Shown here: positions 42,098-52,816 of the stretch, piece after piece
How positions within the stretch are numbered: the first letter of the stretch is position 1
How the letters are laid out: each line of letters starts with the position of its first letter
NCBI GenBank assembly: GCA_002701545.1
Contig: NZVR01000002.1
Span: 1-53,396 of the forward strand
Source of the DNA: Blastopirellula sp.
GTDB lineage: Bacteria > Planctomycetota > Planctomycetia > Pirellulales > Pirellulaceae
Direction of reading: 5' to 3'
Length of the DNA stretch: 53,396 nucleotides
The notes under the pieces: model-generated
Databases searched by the model: none
What the model was told of the DNA's origin: nothing
The model's input: the letters and a program-made list of their open reading frames with translations, nothing else
Made by a program: the position numbers and the translations under genes

Positions 42098-43498
42098 TCA
42101 AGTCAATTTATTGCGTGGAGGTTGGGCATCACCAGCAATCAAACCCTGCTGCCAAAGTGCAGTCTGCCGAAGCAATAAGCCAGACAGACAAGCGATGACA
42201 ACTGCCAGCCACGTCTGATGACCCGTCCCAATTAAAGCAGCAGAACCCCACAATCCACCCCAAAGCCAAGGACGAGCAGCACGAATTCGCTTTAAAGCTG
42301 TCGAACAACTTTGACAATGAACGGTATGGGTGTTGTAGCGATCCATCAATGCATCTGTTTGTTGCACTGCTGGGAGAGGTTGTCCATCAAATGGACCACC
42401 GCCATGACTCTGCAGCCAACGATACAAAGCAGAGACGTAAACATCAGAACGTGTTGGTAGATAAAAGACACGATCAGCAGCCGCACTGCCACCAAGACGC
42501 TCTAATACGCGTTCTTGACAGTGCAAAAAAATCTGATCATCCTCAAGCACCTTGTGGTTACCAATGTGCTGCAACCAACGGGGGCGCAAACTGATTAAGA
42601 GGCGAGGCACAAAAGACTCAAACCGAAATGGAAAACGAGCAAAGAGTCGACATTCGCCACGCCGGATAGGAACCGCATAAACGACGGTAAGAATCCTGGC
42701 GAAACCTTTCGCGGTGAGATCGTGCCACATCAACTGAGGAGCACGGAAACTGGTTGCCTGTGGTCCGAGCTTTCCAAGCCGAGGGCCCTCATCCCAAAAT
42801 GCATCAAAACCATCAGCACCCTCGCGGGTAATCACCGCCTCTACCGGTGCAGCGTTATCGCGCCGACCAACTGTTTTGTGATGGGTAAACGGAACGTGAC
42901 TGACATCCAGAACATTTTCTAACAGTGTGATCGCATCCATCGGCAAGTCGCGAAACGTGTCCTGAACGGTCCAACGATCAGGATCCTCTTCAAGTGCAGG
43001 AACAAGCGGTAAATCCTCGTGATTGGCGCAATCGGGTGCACCCATCCACACAAACAACAACCCCTGACCACAGGCCGTTGGCAGACTGGCGCATCGTGAG
43101 CGACGGGCCTCCGGACGCGTTCCGGCCTCAGCCTGAGGAATGCGACGACAATGGCCCTCACCATCAAAACTCCAACCGTGATAAGGGCACTCCAACTGGC
43201 CCTGATCATTAATTCGTCCTTCACTAAGCGGAACCAATCGGTGGGGACAGACATCAGGAAAAACACGCCACTGCTGCTGAGACATCTCCCACCAGATCAC
43301 CAAATCTCGATCGAGAAGCGTGAAACGGTTGGGTTTGGCCTGGTTCAAATCCTGTAGATAGGACACGGGCCACCATTGCTCGGTCCAGGTGGGATGCATG
43401 TCGTGCACGGGGAAGGCGATCATGATCGCTAGGAACTGGTCCCGCTGCGACCAGGAACTCCGCAAACGATGAGGAGGGTTGATCAGGCATTCAACCAA
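42098..43498 (-). CDS. Rieske [2Fe-2S] oxygenase, pheophorbide a oxygenase (PaO)-like
   Basis: WWPVSYLQDLNQAKPNRFTLLDRDLVIWW...CPHRLVPLSEGRINDQGQLECPYHGWSFDGEGHC (CPHR...CPYHGW Rieske ligands), LLENVLDVSHVPFTHH. Confidence 0.88.
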   Translation of the reverse strand: MVECLINPPHRLRSSWSQRDQFLAIMIAFPVHDMHPTWTEQWWPVSYLQDLNQAKPNRFTLLDRDLVIWWEMSQQQWRVFPDVCPHRLVPLSEGRINDQGQLECPYHGWSFDGEGHCRRIPQAEAGTRPEARRSRCASLPTACGQGLLFVWMGAPDCANHEDLPLVPALEEDPDRWTVQDTFRDLPMDAITLLENVLDVSHVPFTHHKTVGRRDNAAPVEAVITREGADGFDAFWDEGPRLGKLGPQATSFRAPQLMWHDLTAKGFARILTVVYAVPIRRGECRLFARFPFRFESFVPRLLISLRPRWLQHIGNHKVLEDDQIFLHCQERVLERLGGSAAADRVFYLPTRSDVYVSALYRWLQSHGGGPFDGQPLPAVQQTDALMDRYNTHTVHCQSCSTALKRIRAARPWLWGGLWGSAALIGTGHQTWLAVVIACLSGLLLRQTALWQQGLIAGDAQPPRNKLT

Positions 43499-43872
43499 AC
43501 CAAAACAAAGACGCCTCTACAGGTTTGGTATCGACAGCGTCATCTGCGTGCGCTGATAACGAACAATGGTTCAAGCAGTTCATGAATACGACGGAAAAAG
43601 ATCTGGCAAAACTACAAAGAAAGGGAAAGGAAACCTCTCGAGAACGAGCGATCTGATATCAAGGCGTCAGCAAAATCAGCATCATCTTGGTCTGTGTCTG
43701 AAATCGACTAAGCAAACAAAGTTAATTAAAGGATTCTGACCAAAGGTCACTCCAAGAGAGGTAAGCGAGCGGAACAAGCCAAACAGAAAGATGGCAATGT
43801 CAGTAGGGCAAAACAAATATAAAAAAGAGAGTCAATTTGCTGTGAAGACTGAACAATTAATCAGACTGCAGA

Positions 43873-44391
43873 TTGAAGGGCATAAGCGTGATGCGGAAAC
43901 AGTTGCAAGCAACACTGATTGCTCTGGCCGCCTGTGTCGTGCTGATCTGGGGCGGGAAGCCATTGGAAGCCTGCGTACAAGGGCTGACTTGGGGGATGCC
44001 CCTCGATCAAGTCAGACAAGAACTGGGAGACACCCAGCAATTGGACAGCCAGCAATTGGACAGCCAGCAACCAAAACGATTCGTCGCGAAACAGGTCAGG
44101 CTGGATCGTTTACCAGTGACACAAGTGATCTTTGAGCTCGATGAGACAGAAGGGTTGCAGTCGCTGGCCTACGAATTCGCCATGGACGACATGAATGAGG
44201 TTCTGGCAGGGCTTCGGGCTCGACATGGACAACCGATAAGTACCAATACTGAACTTAAGAACCAATTCGAGCAAATCTGGATCTGGAACACAGGAGAAGA
44301 TTTGATTACAGCAGTACGACATTTCGATAACAAAAATAATCAATTCTTAATTTCATACAGACCAAGCAGGCTCAGGTCAGAGACTCTCTAG
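43873..44391 (+). CDS. Hypothetical exported protein with internal 15-bp duplication
   Basis: N-terminal hydrophobic segment; in-frame QQLDSQQLDSQQ. Confidence 0.65.
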   Translation: MKGISVMRKQLQATLIALAACVVLIWGGKPLEACVQGLTWGMPLDQVRQELGDTQQLDSQQLDSQQPKRFVAKQVRLDRLPVTQVIFELDETEGLQSLAYEFAMDDMNEVLAGLRARHGQPISTNTELKNQFEQIWIWNTGEDLITAVRHFDNKNNQFLISYRPSRLRSETL

Positions 44392-44846
44392 CCCTCAATC
44401 AAAAAGAACGCCAGAACAAAGGAAATACAAGCACACAGAATAAGCAATACAACAGGCGAAGTTAAGTGTCTTTGTCAAGCAATAAATGCTAACAATTTAT
44501 GAAATTGAACGAGCATAACCCTGCGAACTCACAAGGCAAACTCGAAAAGCAGACACAGCAGGATCAGTCAAATCAACACAAAAAATAGAAAATGAATATT
44601 TTCTATCATGAAGACGTGCCATTACGAGAGCTAAAGCGAAAAACTAGAAACAGAAAAAAGAAGCATGTTCAAAATTTGATTCCATGCAACAATAAATGAG
44701 ATGAAAAATTATCAAGAAAATATGCAAGAACAATAAGCATATTAACTTGAGATTGAAAGAAATTTCAGCTGATTAACTGATTGCACGAAACCTAGAAATA
44801 AAAGCGTTATGGGCAGGAGCTGGACTACACCAAACGAGTGGACGAA

Positions 44847-44999
44847 CTATGCAACTCGGGCGTCGTCTCCATACCATATTCCACGTCGACTATCTGGCAA
44901 GCGCTCAATTGCCCTTTCATACCGCTGGCGGCAATTTCTTTGGCGCATATGCTGCTCGGCATCGCGCAAGAGCTGATCAATCCTCTGGTCCTCTGACAT
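44847..44999 (-). CDS. 50-aa charged hypothetical microprotein
   Basis: MSEDQRIDQLLRDAEQHMRQRNCRQRYERAIERLPDSRRGIWYGDDARVA; amphipathic helical; below track cutoff. Confidence 0.45.
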   Translation of the reverse strand: MSEDQRIDQLLRDAEQHMRQRNCRQRYERAIERLPDSRRGIWYGDDARVA

Positions 45000-45136
45000 C
45001 AACCCGGTAACGAGGCTTCCCTATTGAGCGCTATCAGCATACAGCGAGCAACCCTTTTCAGAATAGTTAGGTATAAATACTTATTTACGAGACCGTGTCC
45101 CTTGCTGTTTGTAACCGGAGTGGCAAACATTAAAAA

Positions 45137-45160
45137 GCGGAGACCCCCCAATGTCTCCGC
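45137..45160 (-). terminator. Rho-independent terminator (minus strand)
   Basis: GCGGAGAC-8 nt-GTCTCCGC, preceded on plus strand by AAAAA (U tract for minus-strand transcripts). Confidence 0.6.
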
Positions 45161-45509
45161 GTCGACGCATTCACTTGTTCAATATGTATCAAAAGGAACG
45201 TGTTCGCATGAGCATAATCGCCTGAAAAGCGCTGAAAGAGGATCATTCGGCTTCAAGCTTTGGGCTGGTGTGAACAGGGAACTACCGGTTGGTTCGTATC
45301 CGCCGCCGTGAGATCAACGACAAGGGCGCGTACGCTCGCTCAAAGAAGAAGAGGGATAGACACACAGTTCAACCTATGAACTAAGTCCAGTAGCGTCGTA
45401 AAAAGGAGATGGATCCATCGAGGGAATCGAGCTACAGACCATGAAAATCAACAAATCGAACGTCATCAGACTGAAGCAAACACTCACCAAACGCTGATAG
45501 ATGTAAGGG

Positions 45510-45749
45510 TTAACGAGGGACGTCCCAAGATCCACCAACACCATATTGCTTTAAACAGGCACTAACCGTTAAGACAGCAAGAGTTTCTCCTGAGTCTGAA
45601 TCGAGAAGCTGGTAAGGGGCGGCTCGAAGAACACAGCGTCGTCTGGCATCCAAATAAGCTGCAAACTCATGTGAATGTTGGGTTTCAGTCACCCATCCGC
45701 GAGTGGTTAAATACCGAGTAATCACCATACGAAGATGGCAGGCTTTCAA
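45510..45749 (-). CDS. Small hypothetical protein
   Basis: 79 aa; soluble composition; upstream of a minus-strand terminator. Confidence 0.45.
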   Translation of the reverse strand: MKACHLRMVITRYLTTRGWVTETQHSHEFAAYLDARRRCVLRAAPYQLLDSDSGETLAVLTVSACLKQYGVGGSWDVPR

Positions 45750-46181
45750 AGTGATGCCGCAAATACCGTCAAGGTTGATCTGACCACACGCATGTCTTTG
45801 GGATCATCGGTGTAGGGAGTAGTTCAGAAACAGCCGAAGGCAAGCTTCTGGAGTTTTCCAAGCAAGTGAAGCAGGCCAAGAGCAAGAAGCAAATTGAGCT
45901 CAGGATTGAAAGGACAACGATGAAGCAGCAACCACACAACATCGAAGCGAAGAAATTTAACCGTTAGCTTGAAACCTGGGAATAAAAACCGGTAAACAAA
46001 AATCAAATAGCTGCCGGGTCTGAAACATAAGATCAGCGAGATGACGAGCTCGATGGGTGAAATCATCTCAAAACAGCAAAATCAATGAACCTAAAAGAAT
46101 GAAGCACAAGGTTTTAGATTTAGACTTGTGAGCATATTGACCTAAAACACCTAAACAAGACACTCATGAAAAAGCGAAGCA

Positions 46182-46472
46182 GTGTGTTGCTCAGAGCAGG
46201 AATGGATGACAGGAGAAAGCATCATGATTACCAGAAGATTCCAGATTTCAGGGCTGTCAACTCATTGCAAACTTCATAGCTTGAGGGCATCACTGATCAT
46301 GATCTCAATGCTGTTCGATCCTTGCTGTGCAGAAAGCATGGGCTCCCTCATCCATGAAGGTCGCCATCGTCCATTCCGCGCCCTAGCGTGCCCACTCAAA
46401 CTAAAAACTGTTCGGATCACAGCAAAGGGATCAAACCGTCTGTATCAGATAGAATCAGATAGTGAACACTAG
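46182..46472 (+). CDS. Small ORF with GSLIxEGxHxPFRAxACP motif
   Basis: SMGSLIHEGRHRPFRALACPLK shares the motif with 25179..25355 despite synonymous divergence. Confidence 0.4.
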   Translation: MCCSEQEWMTGESIMITRRFQISGLSTHCKLHSLRASLIMISMLFDPCCAESMGSLIHEGRHRPFRALACPLKLKTVRITAKGSNRLYQIESDSEH

Positions 46473-47107
46473 TGAAACGACTCAATAGTTAGCCCATCGA
46501 GGAAAGTTTATACAATCCAGCATTCATTATTTTTCTAAGTTAGTTAAAGGAATGACAGCAACGATTGCATGGCCTGAAATATTTTCAGAACACCTATTCA
46601 GCAATTTTATCTTCGCAAGATATTCCGGACAAGCTTGAAGCAGATTGACGGAAGAAGAATGCACGAAGAGGATTGTTCTTCAGACGTCAATAGTGATTGT
46701 CCTTAGTATTTGGTGGATCATTCAATTACAGAAAATTAGGTGGTTAAAATGGAAAAGAAGTTCGAATGTGCCGGTTAAAATTAGATTGATTAAATAACTA
46801 AAAAATACCTGCCCACGGTTCCCAACCAGACACAAAAGATGCAAAATGCCAAAAGATTTTCAGGCGTGGTTAAAACTCTTTGTTTCACCTTGATGCTCAA
46901 AGATGGTTGGTCTGATGCAGATACAGAAGGGCAACATGCTGCGATTTGCGCAGAGCCGTGACGTTGGCTGAATTTGGGCTGACGTTATGTGATGACGACG
47001 GCGCTGGACTGGAGATTGATGGTGTAGTGGTCGAAGCGGTGTCTCACATGGTGAGCGTGCGCATCAAGAGGTTGATTCAACACAGCAAGTTTTACGAGCA
47101 CAAGTGA

Positions 47108-47476
47108 TCACTTCACCTGTGAGCAACGGCTTCGCAACTCAACCTGACCGTTGATACCGATGTATCTCAACTCTCCTGTCTTGATATTGAGCTCATTCCA
47201 GCTGTTGGCTGTTCCTGCTCGATTTGTATTGGTAATCCATCGTCTCCAACCTTGTTGGCGTTTTGCTTTTGATACGGTGTCTTTGGTGAATTGATATTGT
47301 CCGACATCAACATAGTTTGAAGCTGGATTAAATATGATCGTAAAGATCTGCCCTTTATCGAAGGGTGGGGAGGGGGAATCACATTTGAACTCCATTGGTC
47401 CACTGGCGATGGCTTGACCGCAAGCAGTGAGAAGTCCGAAAGCGACGACGGTGATAGAACGAGGATGAATGGACAT
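47108..47476 (-). CDS. Secreted hypothetical protein
   Basis: Signal-peptide-like N-terminus (ITVVAFGLLTACGQAIA) and 122-aa ORF. Confidence 0.6.
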   Translation of the reverse strand: MSIHPRSITVVAFGLLTACGQAIASGPMEFKCDSPSPPFDKGQIFTIIFNPASNYVDVGQYQFTKDTVSKAKRQQGWRRWITNTNRAGTANSWNELNIKTGELRYIGINGQVELRSRCSQVK

Positions 47477-47935
47477 GGGTTACGACTTTTTCTACTTGAT
47501 AGCCAGCTTCGCAATAAGTTTAGCCACCTTTTTGATTCAGATCCGTCACCACTTGGGCGGTCAACACTTCCGTCCGCCTGACTACTGCATCGTTTACCAT
47601 GCCTCAATGGTGTTGTGCCGAAGCGTGCTTCTGGATTTGGCAGCTAACGATCAACAAACCTCGACGAAGAAAGAAAAAACTTTGTTCAATCAATGCATTT
47701 GAGTAATCAAAAGAGAACATCATCAAAAAATAGTTGAAAAATAAGTAGAACAAAATAAAAAACTTGAGACATATTTACGGCCAGGAGAAGGCAGACAAGC
47801 TACATACCTTACTAGTGTGACTAAACAGAGCCAATGGAGCCTCCACGGAACAAAATTGGAGGATTCATGAGGGAAACAAAACAAATCAAACCAAAAACAT
47901 GATAAGATAGAAAAGCTGAACATCGTAGCGGCGCG

Positions 47936-48880
47936 GTGACATTAATTGATAGCCTTGTCACTGTATCGTTTATCAGGCTCAATGTACTCCTAAAGGTTCT
48001 ACTAACTAAGAGAAAATTTCCTGATAGAGCAGTGAGGGCAATGCGTTATGCCTTAACAGGTCTAGCAGCCGAACCATTTTATTGGGCTCAACAGACGTTG
48101 TATAAAGATGATAAAAAAACTCCTAAAGATCCCATTTTTATAATTGGTCACTGGAGGAGTGGCACAACCTACTTACACACTTTGCTTGTTGATTTTAATA
48201 AGGCATCAACAATTAGAAACACATTTAGCATATGCCCACAGGCGGCACTGATGCTAAAACCAATTTTTAAACGATTAAAAGTTAGCCCAACAAGATCAAT
48301 CGACTGGGTTCCGTGGTCGATGAATGATCCTCAAGAACTTGATCTGGCATTATTAAGAGTAACCAATAATATGCCACACTATTCAAATTGTATGGGTGAA
48401 GACTTTGGAGAACAAATAAAAATATGGTGTCGTGAGGATTTGGATACTCGTTTTAGAAATAATTTGGTAAAAATCATGGAATGGGCATGGATTCATGATG
48501 GAGTGGATGGACAGCCATTCATACTTAAAACGCCTGCATTAACATGCCACATACCAACAATTTTAAACGTGTGGCCTAATGCACGCTTTGTGTACATCAA
48601 TCGAGAGAAGGGTTTACAAGAGAGTTTTGAGAAAATCCTGACAATCTTTCACGAACAGTATGGATGTTGGCGGCTAGATGGTCATAATATTGATAATTCC
48701 GCAGCAAAATCGATACGATATCTAAAGAAGAGGTTCAATGATACTAAAAAAATGATCCCCAAAGGCAATCTTATAGAAATCACCTACGAGGAACTGATCG
48801 ATTCACCTCAAGAAACCATTAAAAAGGCCAACAAAATAATGAACAAGGACAAATTTGAAGATCGATTGAGTGGCAAGTAA
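47936..48880 (+). CDS. Sulfotransferase-family protein
   Basis: DPIFIIGHWRSGTTYLHTLLVDFN (PAPS 5'-phosphosulfate loop-like) and LKTPALTCHIPTILNVWPNARFVYINR; GTG start. Confidence 0.85.
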   Translation: MTLIDSLVTVSFIRLNVLLKVLLTKRKFPDRAVRAMRYALTGLAAEPFYWAQQTLYKDDKKTPKDPIFIIGHWRSGTTYLHTLLVDFNKASTIRNTFSICPQAALMLKPIFKRLKVSPTRSIDWVPWSMNDPQELDLALLRVTNNMPHYSNCMGEDFGEQIKIWCREDLDTRFRNNLVKIMEWAWIHDGVDGQPFILKTPALTCHIPTILNVWPNARFVYINREKGLQESFEKILTIFHEQYGCWRLDGHNIDNSAAKSIRYLKKRFNDTKKMIPKGNLIEITYEELIDSPQETIKKANKIMNKDKFEDRLSGK

Positions 48881-49028
48881 AATAAGATAAAAACAAATTA
48901 CAAAGAAGTAAGTTTTAAAATCAGAAAAGATCTTGTAGAGAAAAAGTGTAAACCGTTTAAATCAAGACAATAAAAAATTAAAATCTTGATCGGTAGCGAA
49001 GTCACAAATATCGGGTAAAACTCCAAAC

Positions 49029-49187
49029 TTATCCCAATCGTTTTAACATAAATTCAGAACTAAGAGCCTGAACATCCTTATCACGACCTTCTACGATTAG
49101 GTGTGCAATTCGGTCCTTATACCAAAGTATGACGAATGAACCAGGAGCTGTGCGCCAGCGATATTCAAGCTCATCAGGATTAAACAT
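49029..49187 (-). CDS. 52-aa hypothetical microprotein
   Basis: MFNPDELEYRWRTAPGSFVILWYKDRIAHLIVEGRDKDVQALSSEFMLKRLG; below track cutoff. Confidence 0.45.
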   Translation of the reverse strand: MFNPDELEYRWRTAPGSFVILWYKDRIAHLIVEGRDKDVQALSSEFMLKRLG

Positions 49188-49746
49188 AAAAAGGGCCAAA
49201 TGGATGAGAACAGAAATGTGCTAATTCACCTCACAAGAGGTGGAGAAAAAAATCAATCGACATTAATATTCTGAACGAGAAAAATTCGACAAGCGAGTTT
49301 TGTGTGGAGCTCATAACAAGAAAAGACAAAGAATAGTAAGTACATGGGATAGAAAGACAATTAATCGCCTAAGCAATAGACAGAGCATGCAATATGATGA
49401 ATAAAAGGTAAGATAATAGAAAAATCTCTAGCAGAAAAAGGAATGAACGGATCAACTAACCAAACAGGCAAGAAAATCAAAGAATTCAGAAAAGAGTTCA
49501 CGCTCTGTGGAACAAAAGTGACAATATTGATGGAGGGAAGATGTAAAGAAGAAGGAAGAAAACACGTGAGGCCAAATCTCAAACGAGACAAATGTCAATA
49601 AAATCGCCAAATCACATGGGTGGAGAAGGATTGAGCACACTCACGACCAAATGTCGAACTCACACAGTCAGGTAGGTTTTGTAACGTCACAAACTACTTC
49701 TGAAAACGATTCCTGCTATAAAAAAAGAGTAGCGATTGCTACGCAT

Positions 49747-49820
49747 CGTTCACTCCATCAACCTTTGGGGCGCAGATCGACTCAGGCCATGGAACGGGGA
49801 CCTGAGCCCGCTTTGAGGAT
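49747..49820 (+). ncRNA. Candidate Downstream-peptide-type (glutamine) riboswitch
   Basis: P1 CGTTC (49747-49751)/GAACG (49792-49796); P2 CTCC (49753-49756)/GGGG (49767-49770); GCGCAG after P2; pseudoknot CTCAGG (49781-49786)/CCTGAG (49801-49806); immediately upstream of a 33-aa ORF. Confidence 0.65.
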
Positions 49821-49826
49821 CACCCA

Positions 49827-49928
49827 ATGATCTTGACTTATCGTGGCCAAAAATACGCGCAGATTAAATCTGCCGTATCATCCAACAAGACTGTCTTGAG
49901 ATACAGAGGTGTAACTTACACCAAGTAA
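49827..49928 (+). CDS. 33-aa YRG-motif (DUF4278-like) peptide
   Basis: MILTYRGQKYAQIKSAVSSNKTVLRYRGVTYTK; followed by a terminator. Confidence 0.65.
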   Translation: MILTYRGQKYAQIKSAVSSNKTVLRYRGVTYTK

Positions 49929-49950
49929 TCGATTCAGAATCCTTGATACA

Positions 49951-49976
49951 AACCCCTGCATAGTCAGGGGTTTTTT
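49951..49976 (+). terminator. Rho-independent terminator
   Basis: AACCCCTG-catagt-CAGGGGTT followed by TTTT. Confidence 0.85.
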
Positions 49977-50459
49977 ATAGTATTAGTCATTATGATTCAC
50001 AATCATCAGTATGCCAATTATCCTCAAGTTGCTGTCGATAAACTTCAATTGTATGCAAGTCAACTGAACTGCTATGGCGCCAGGATGCCTTCAAGCGCCA
50101 AAGTTTAAAGAAAGCAGCAAAAGCGACTACAAGCCAAGCAAGCAATGCCCAAGCCATCAGTTGAGATGATCAGATCCACCCTTATAGGATGGCGTATAGT
50201 CACTAAAATAGACAGAATATGTTCAATTGATCAACATTGATAGAAACAATCATCAGATCAAGCAATTAAGGCATACACAATGCAAAGAAAGAATAAATAA
50301 ATGCACCAAGTCAGACGACGGTTAGCATCACATCGCGAAAATTTATAGTTCAAAGGGGGCAATAATCAGAACACATATTGACTGCGCCGATCAACATGCA
50401 ACAGCAAGAAAAGTTACGTTCGCAACAGCAGAAGTCATGTAAGAATCTAGAATCTGTTC

Positions 50460-51563
50460 ATGTCAAATCATCTCTCGATCGCAGTTGTTGGGGCTGGCAG
50501 CGCAGGTATGTTCACAGCCCTCATATTGCAAAAAAAAGGATTTCGTGTGACTCTCTTTGAGCGTGCTGAACAACCTAGAACGGAAGGATGTGGAATCCTA
50601 CTTGTAAGCGACGGAGTTAAAACACTCGACCACTCGGGAGAACCAGATTTGACCACTAAAATGGTACAAGCTGGTTCGATTGCAAGACAATTTCATTTTC
50701 GCAATTTGAAAGGAAAAACACTCAACATTACAGATTCAGAATTAAATGACGATAAACCACCTTCTCTGCTAATACGACGATCGGCAATCATGAAAACGAT
50801 ATGGGAAGCGTTGGATCAACGCTGTTTCAAAGGTGGTCACACCGTTATTGAAGTTCAGCAAACAATCGATCAAGTGCATATAGAATTTAGCAATGGAATT
50901 CATTGGTCAGGAGATATGCTAATTGGTGCCGACGGAATCTTTTCTCAAGTAGCAAGACATATCGTTCCAGAAAGAAAACTAAATTACCTTGGAGACCGGG
51001 TATGGAGAGGTGTTGTTGAAGACAAACATGGCTTCTGCAAAGATGGTGACTTTTTCGTCTATGCAAGAGCACAAGGCATTTATGCAAATTTCTTCTATCT
51101 CGGTCCATCAGATCAAGGCAAACCAATGACACATTGGGGATTCTTTCATGAAGAGCCAATCCCGAAAAATAGAAGCGAACAGCAAGCAAAACTGAAAGAG
51201 CCAATACCCGAAGAAGCACTTAAACGCCTATCGCCAGACGCCGCGTCTCTTATTAGCAGCACAAATCATGATCAAATAGTAACTAATTGGTCCTTTGATA
51301 TTGACCCATTACCGACATTGGTGAAGGGACGTATTGCCTTGGTCGGAGATGCAGCACATGCCATGAGCTCATCACAAGCAAGAGGGATGACTGCAGGTCT
51401 AGAGGATGCGGTTGAACTAAGTAACAGTATTCAGAACCATACAGAAATTCAGAATGGATTGGCACACTACAATGCAAATCGCCTTCCCACTGTGCATAAG
51501 TATCAAAAACGTAGTAGGGAAGTCAGCAGAAAAACAGGGCGAAAACAAACAGGGGCAAACTAA
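50460..51563 (+). CDS. FAD-dependent monooxygenase (PHBH-like)
   Basis: LSIAVVGAGSAGMFTALILQKKGFRVTLFERA (GxGxxG), GADGIFSQVAR, GRIALVGDAAHAMSSSQARGMTAGLEDAVEL. Confidence 0.9.
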   Translation: MSNHLSIAVVGAGSAGMFTALILQKKGFRVTLFERAEQPRTEGCGILLVSDGVKTLDHSGEPDLTTKMVQAGSIARQFHFRNLKGKTLNITDSELNDDKPPSLLIRRSAIMKTIWEALDQRCFKGGHTVIEVQQTIDQVHIEFSNGIHWSGDMLIGADGIFSQVARHIVPERKLNYLGDRVWRGVVEDKHGFCKDGDFFVYARAQGIYANFFYLGPSDQGKPMTHWGFFHEEPIPKNRSEQQAKLKEPIPEEALKRLSPDAASLISSTNHDQIVTNWSFDIDPLPTLVKGRIALVGDAAHAMSSSQARGMTAGLEDAVELSNSIQNHTEIQNGLAHYNANRLPTVHKYQKRSREVSRKTGRKQTGAN

Positions 51564-51804
51564 CAAGCATCAAAGTATTTTTAAATTAATATGGGAGCAA
51601 AGTCCCGACTTGCAAGAGAATTGAATAATACAGTGATCTAGATGTTTACTGTTGCATGACTTGACAAAAAAGCTTGAACGAACCAAAAAAACAGACCCAG
51701 ATGATATGGAGAAGGATTATGTAGCAACCGTCACTTAAAAAAGTAGGCCATCATAAGCCAATAAACAGGGTGAATGGCAACCTTACCCAATCAGTGCAAA
51801 CAAA

Positions 51805-52008
51805 ATGGCTAATTCAAATTCAAAGAAGACACTTGGTAGAACTGTCAACCTGATCACGCTACGCGATTGGTGCATGGCACGTATTTCACTTCACTCTTTG
51901 GCTGGTGCTCACTATGACGCGCAAGCGATCACAGACGAACATATGGAAATGTTGAAGCAGATTGATACTGATTCGACGTTGTGGATGAAGATCGAGAAAA
52001 GAATTTGA
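51805..52008 (+). CDS. Small hypothetical protein
   Basis: 67 aa; LRDWCMARISLHSLAGAHYDAQAITDEHMEMLKQID. Confidence 0.45.
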   Translation: MANSNSKKTLGRTVNLITLRDWCMARISLHSLAGAHYDAQAITDEHMEMLKQIDTDSTLWMKIEKRI

Positions 52009-52216
52009 GAAACTCATCCCTCTCATCCATAGACCAACCAAGGCTTTGAAAAGCGATAAGTATCATCAATAGAATTAGCGGAATTGAAAACCGTGCTAAT
52101 AACATCAGACCTAATCTCAAAATGCTTATGACCAATTATAGATATACACAAGAAAACAAAAGCCCGAATACAAAAGAGACAGGCCCAAGCAAAAAATCAT
52201 ACAACACTTTGAAGCA

Positions 52217-52816
52217 ATGAGCACACCTAAGCTAAAAGGTCATAGCCGTAGTGGCAGATTGCATCTTAGAGCGGCACAAACACTAGTGCTATCTCAGGCA
52301 AATATTCATCGATTGATGAGTATAGAAATCATGGAAGGAGTTCTTCGCCTAAGTACAGTTGAAATGGATGGAATATCAGATGTGACCCTGGCCCTGATGT
52401 CTCCCATTGAAACTGGGGTTTTTAGACACCCAACATCAAGACAATTACAAATAGAAGCCATTACAGATTCCTATTTAGAAATTTTTTATGAAGTACAACA
52501 AAATATTAATGAAGAAGATTTTCTGTCGAACTGGTTGATGGAGCTACATCTGATAAGGCACCCAGCCAAGGCTGAAGAAAGACTCAAAGCATTGCTACAA
52601 CTGTTAATCGAAAGATTCGGAAAGAGGACGCTTGAAGGATTTAAATTAGAATTTCTGCTTCCACATTCTAGGATTGCAGAAATAATAGGAACGACAAGGT
52701 CAACTGTAAGCAGATCATTAAGTAGCATGCGCAAAAACAATTTAATTCAAATTGACGAATTAAAGGGGACCCTAATTATGGACGACAAGTATATTAACGC
52801 TTTTGTTAAAAACTAA
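52217..52816 (+). CDS. Crp/Fnr-family transcriptional regulator
   Basis: C-terminal HTH LLPHSRIAEIIGTTRSTVSRSLSSMRKNNLIQID; N-terminal region compatible with a cyclic-nucleotide-binding-like domain. Confidence 0.82.
   Translation: MSTPKLKGHSRSGRLHLRAAQTLVLSQANIHRLMSIEIMEGVLRLSTVEMDGISDVTLALMSPIETGVFRHPTSRQLQIEAITDSYLEIFYEVQQNINEEDFLSNWLMELHLIRHPAKAEERLKALLQLLIERFGKRTLEGFKLEFLLPHSRIAEIIGTTRSTVSRSLSSMRKNNLIQIDELKGTLIMDDKYINAFVKN

Noticed and set aside
47167-47607. 146-aa minus-strand ORF overlapping 47108..47476
   Set aside because: Serine/arginine-rich out-of-frame translation; the overlapping ORF has a signal peptide and better composition.
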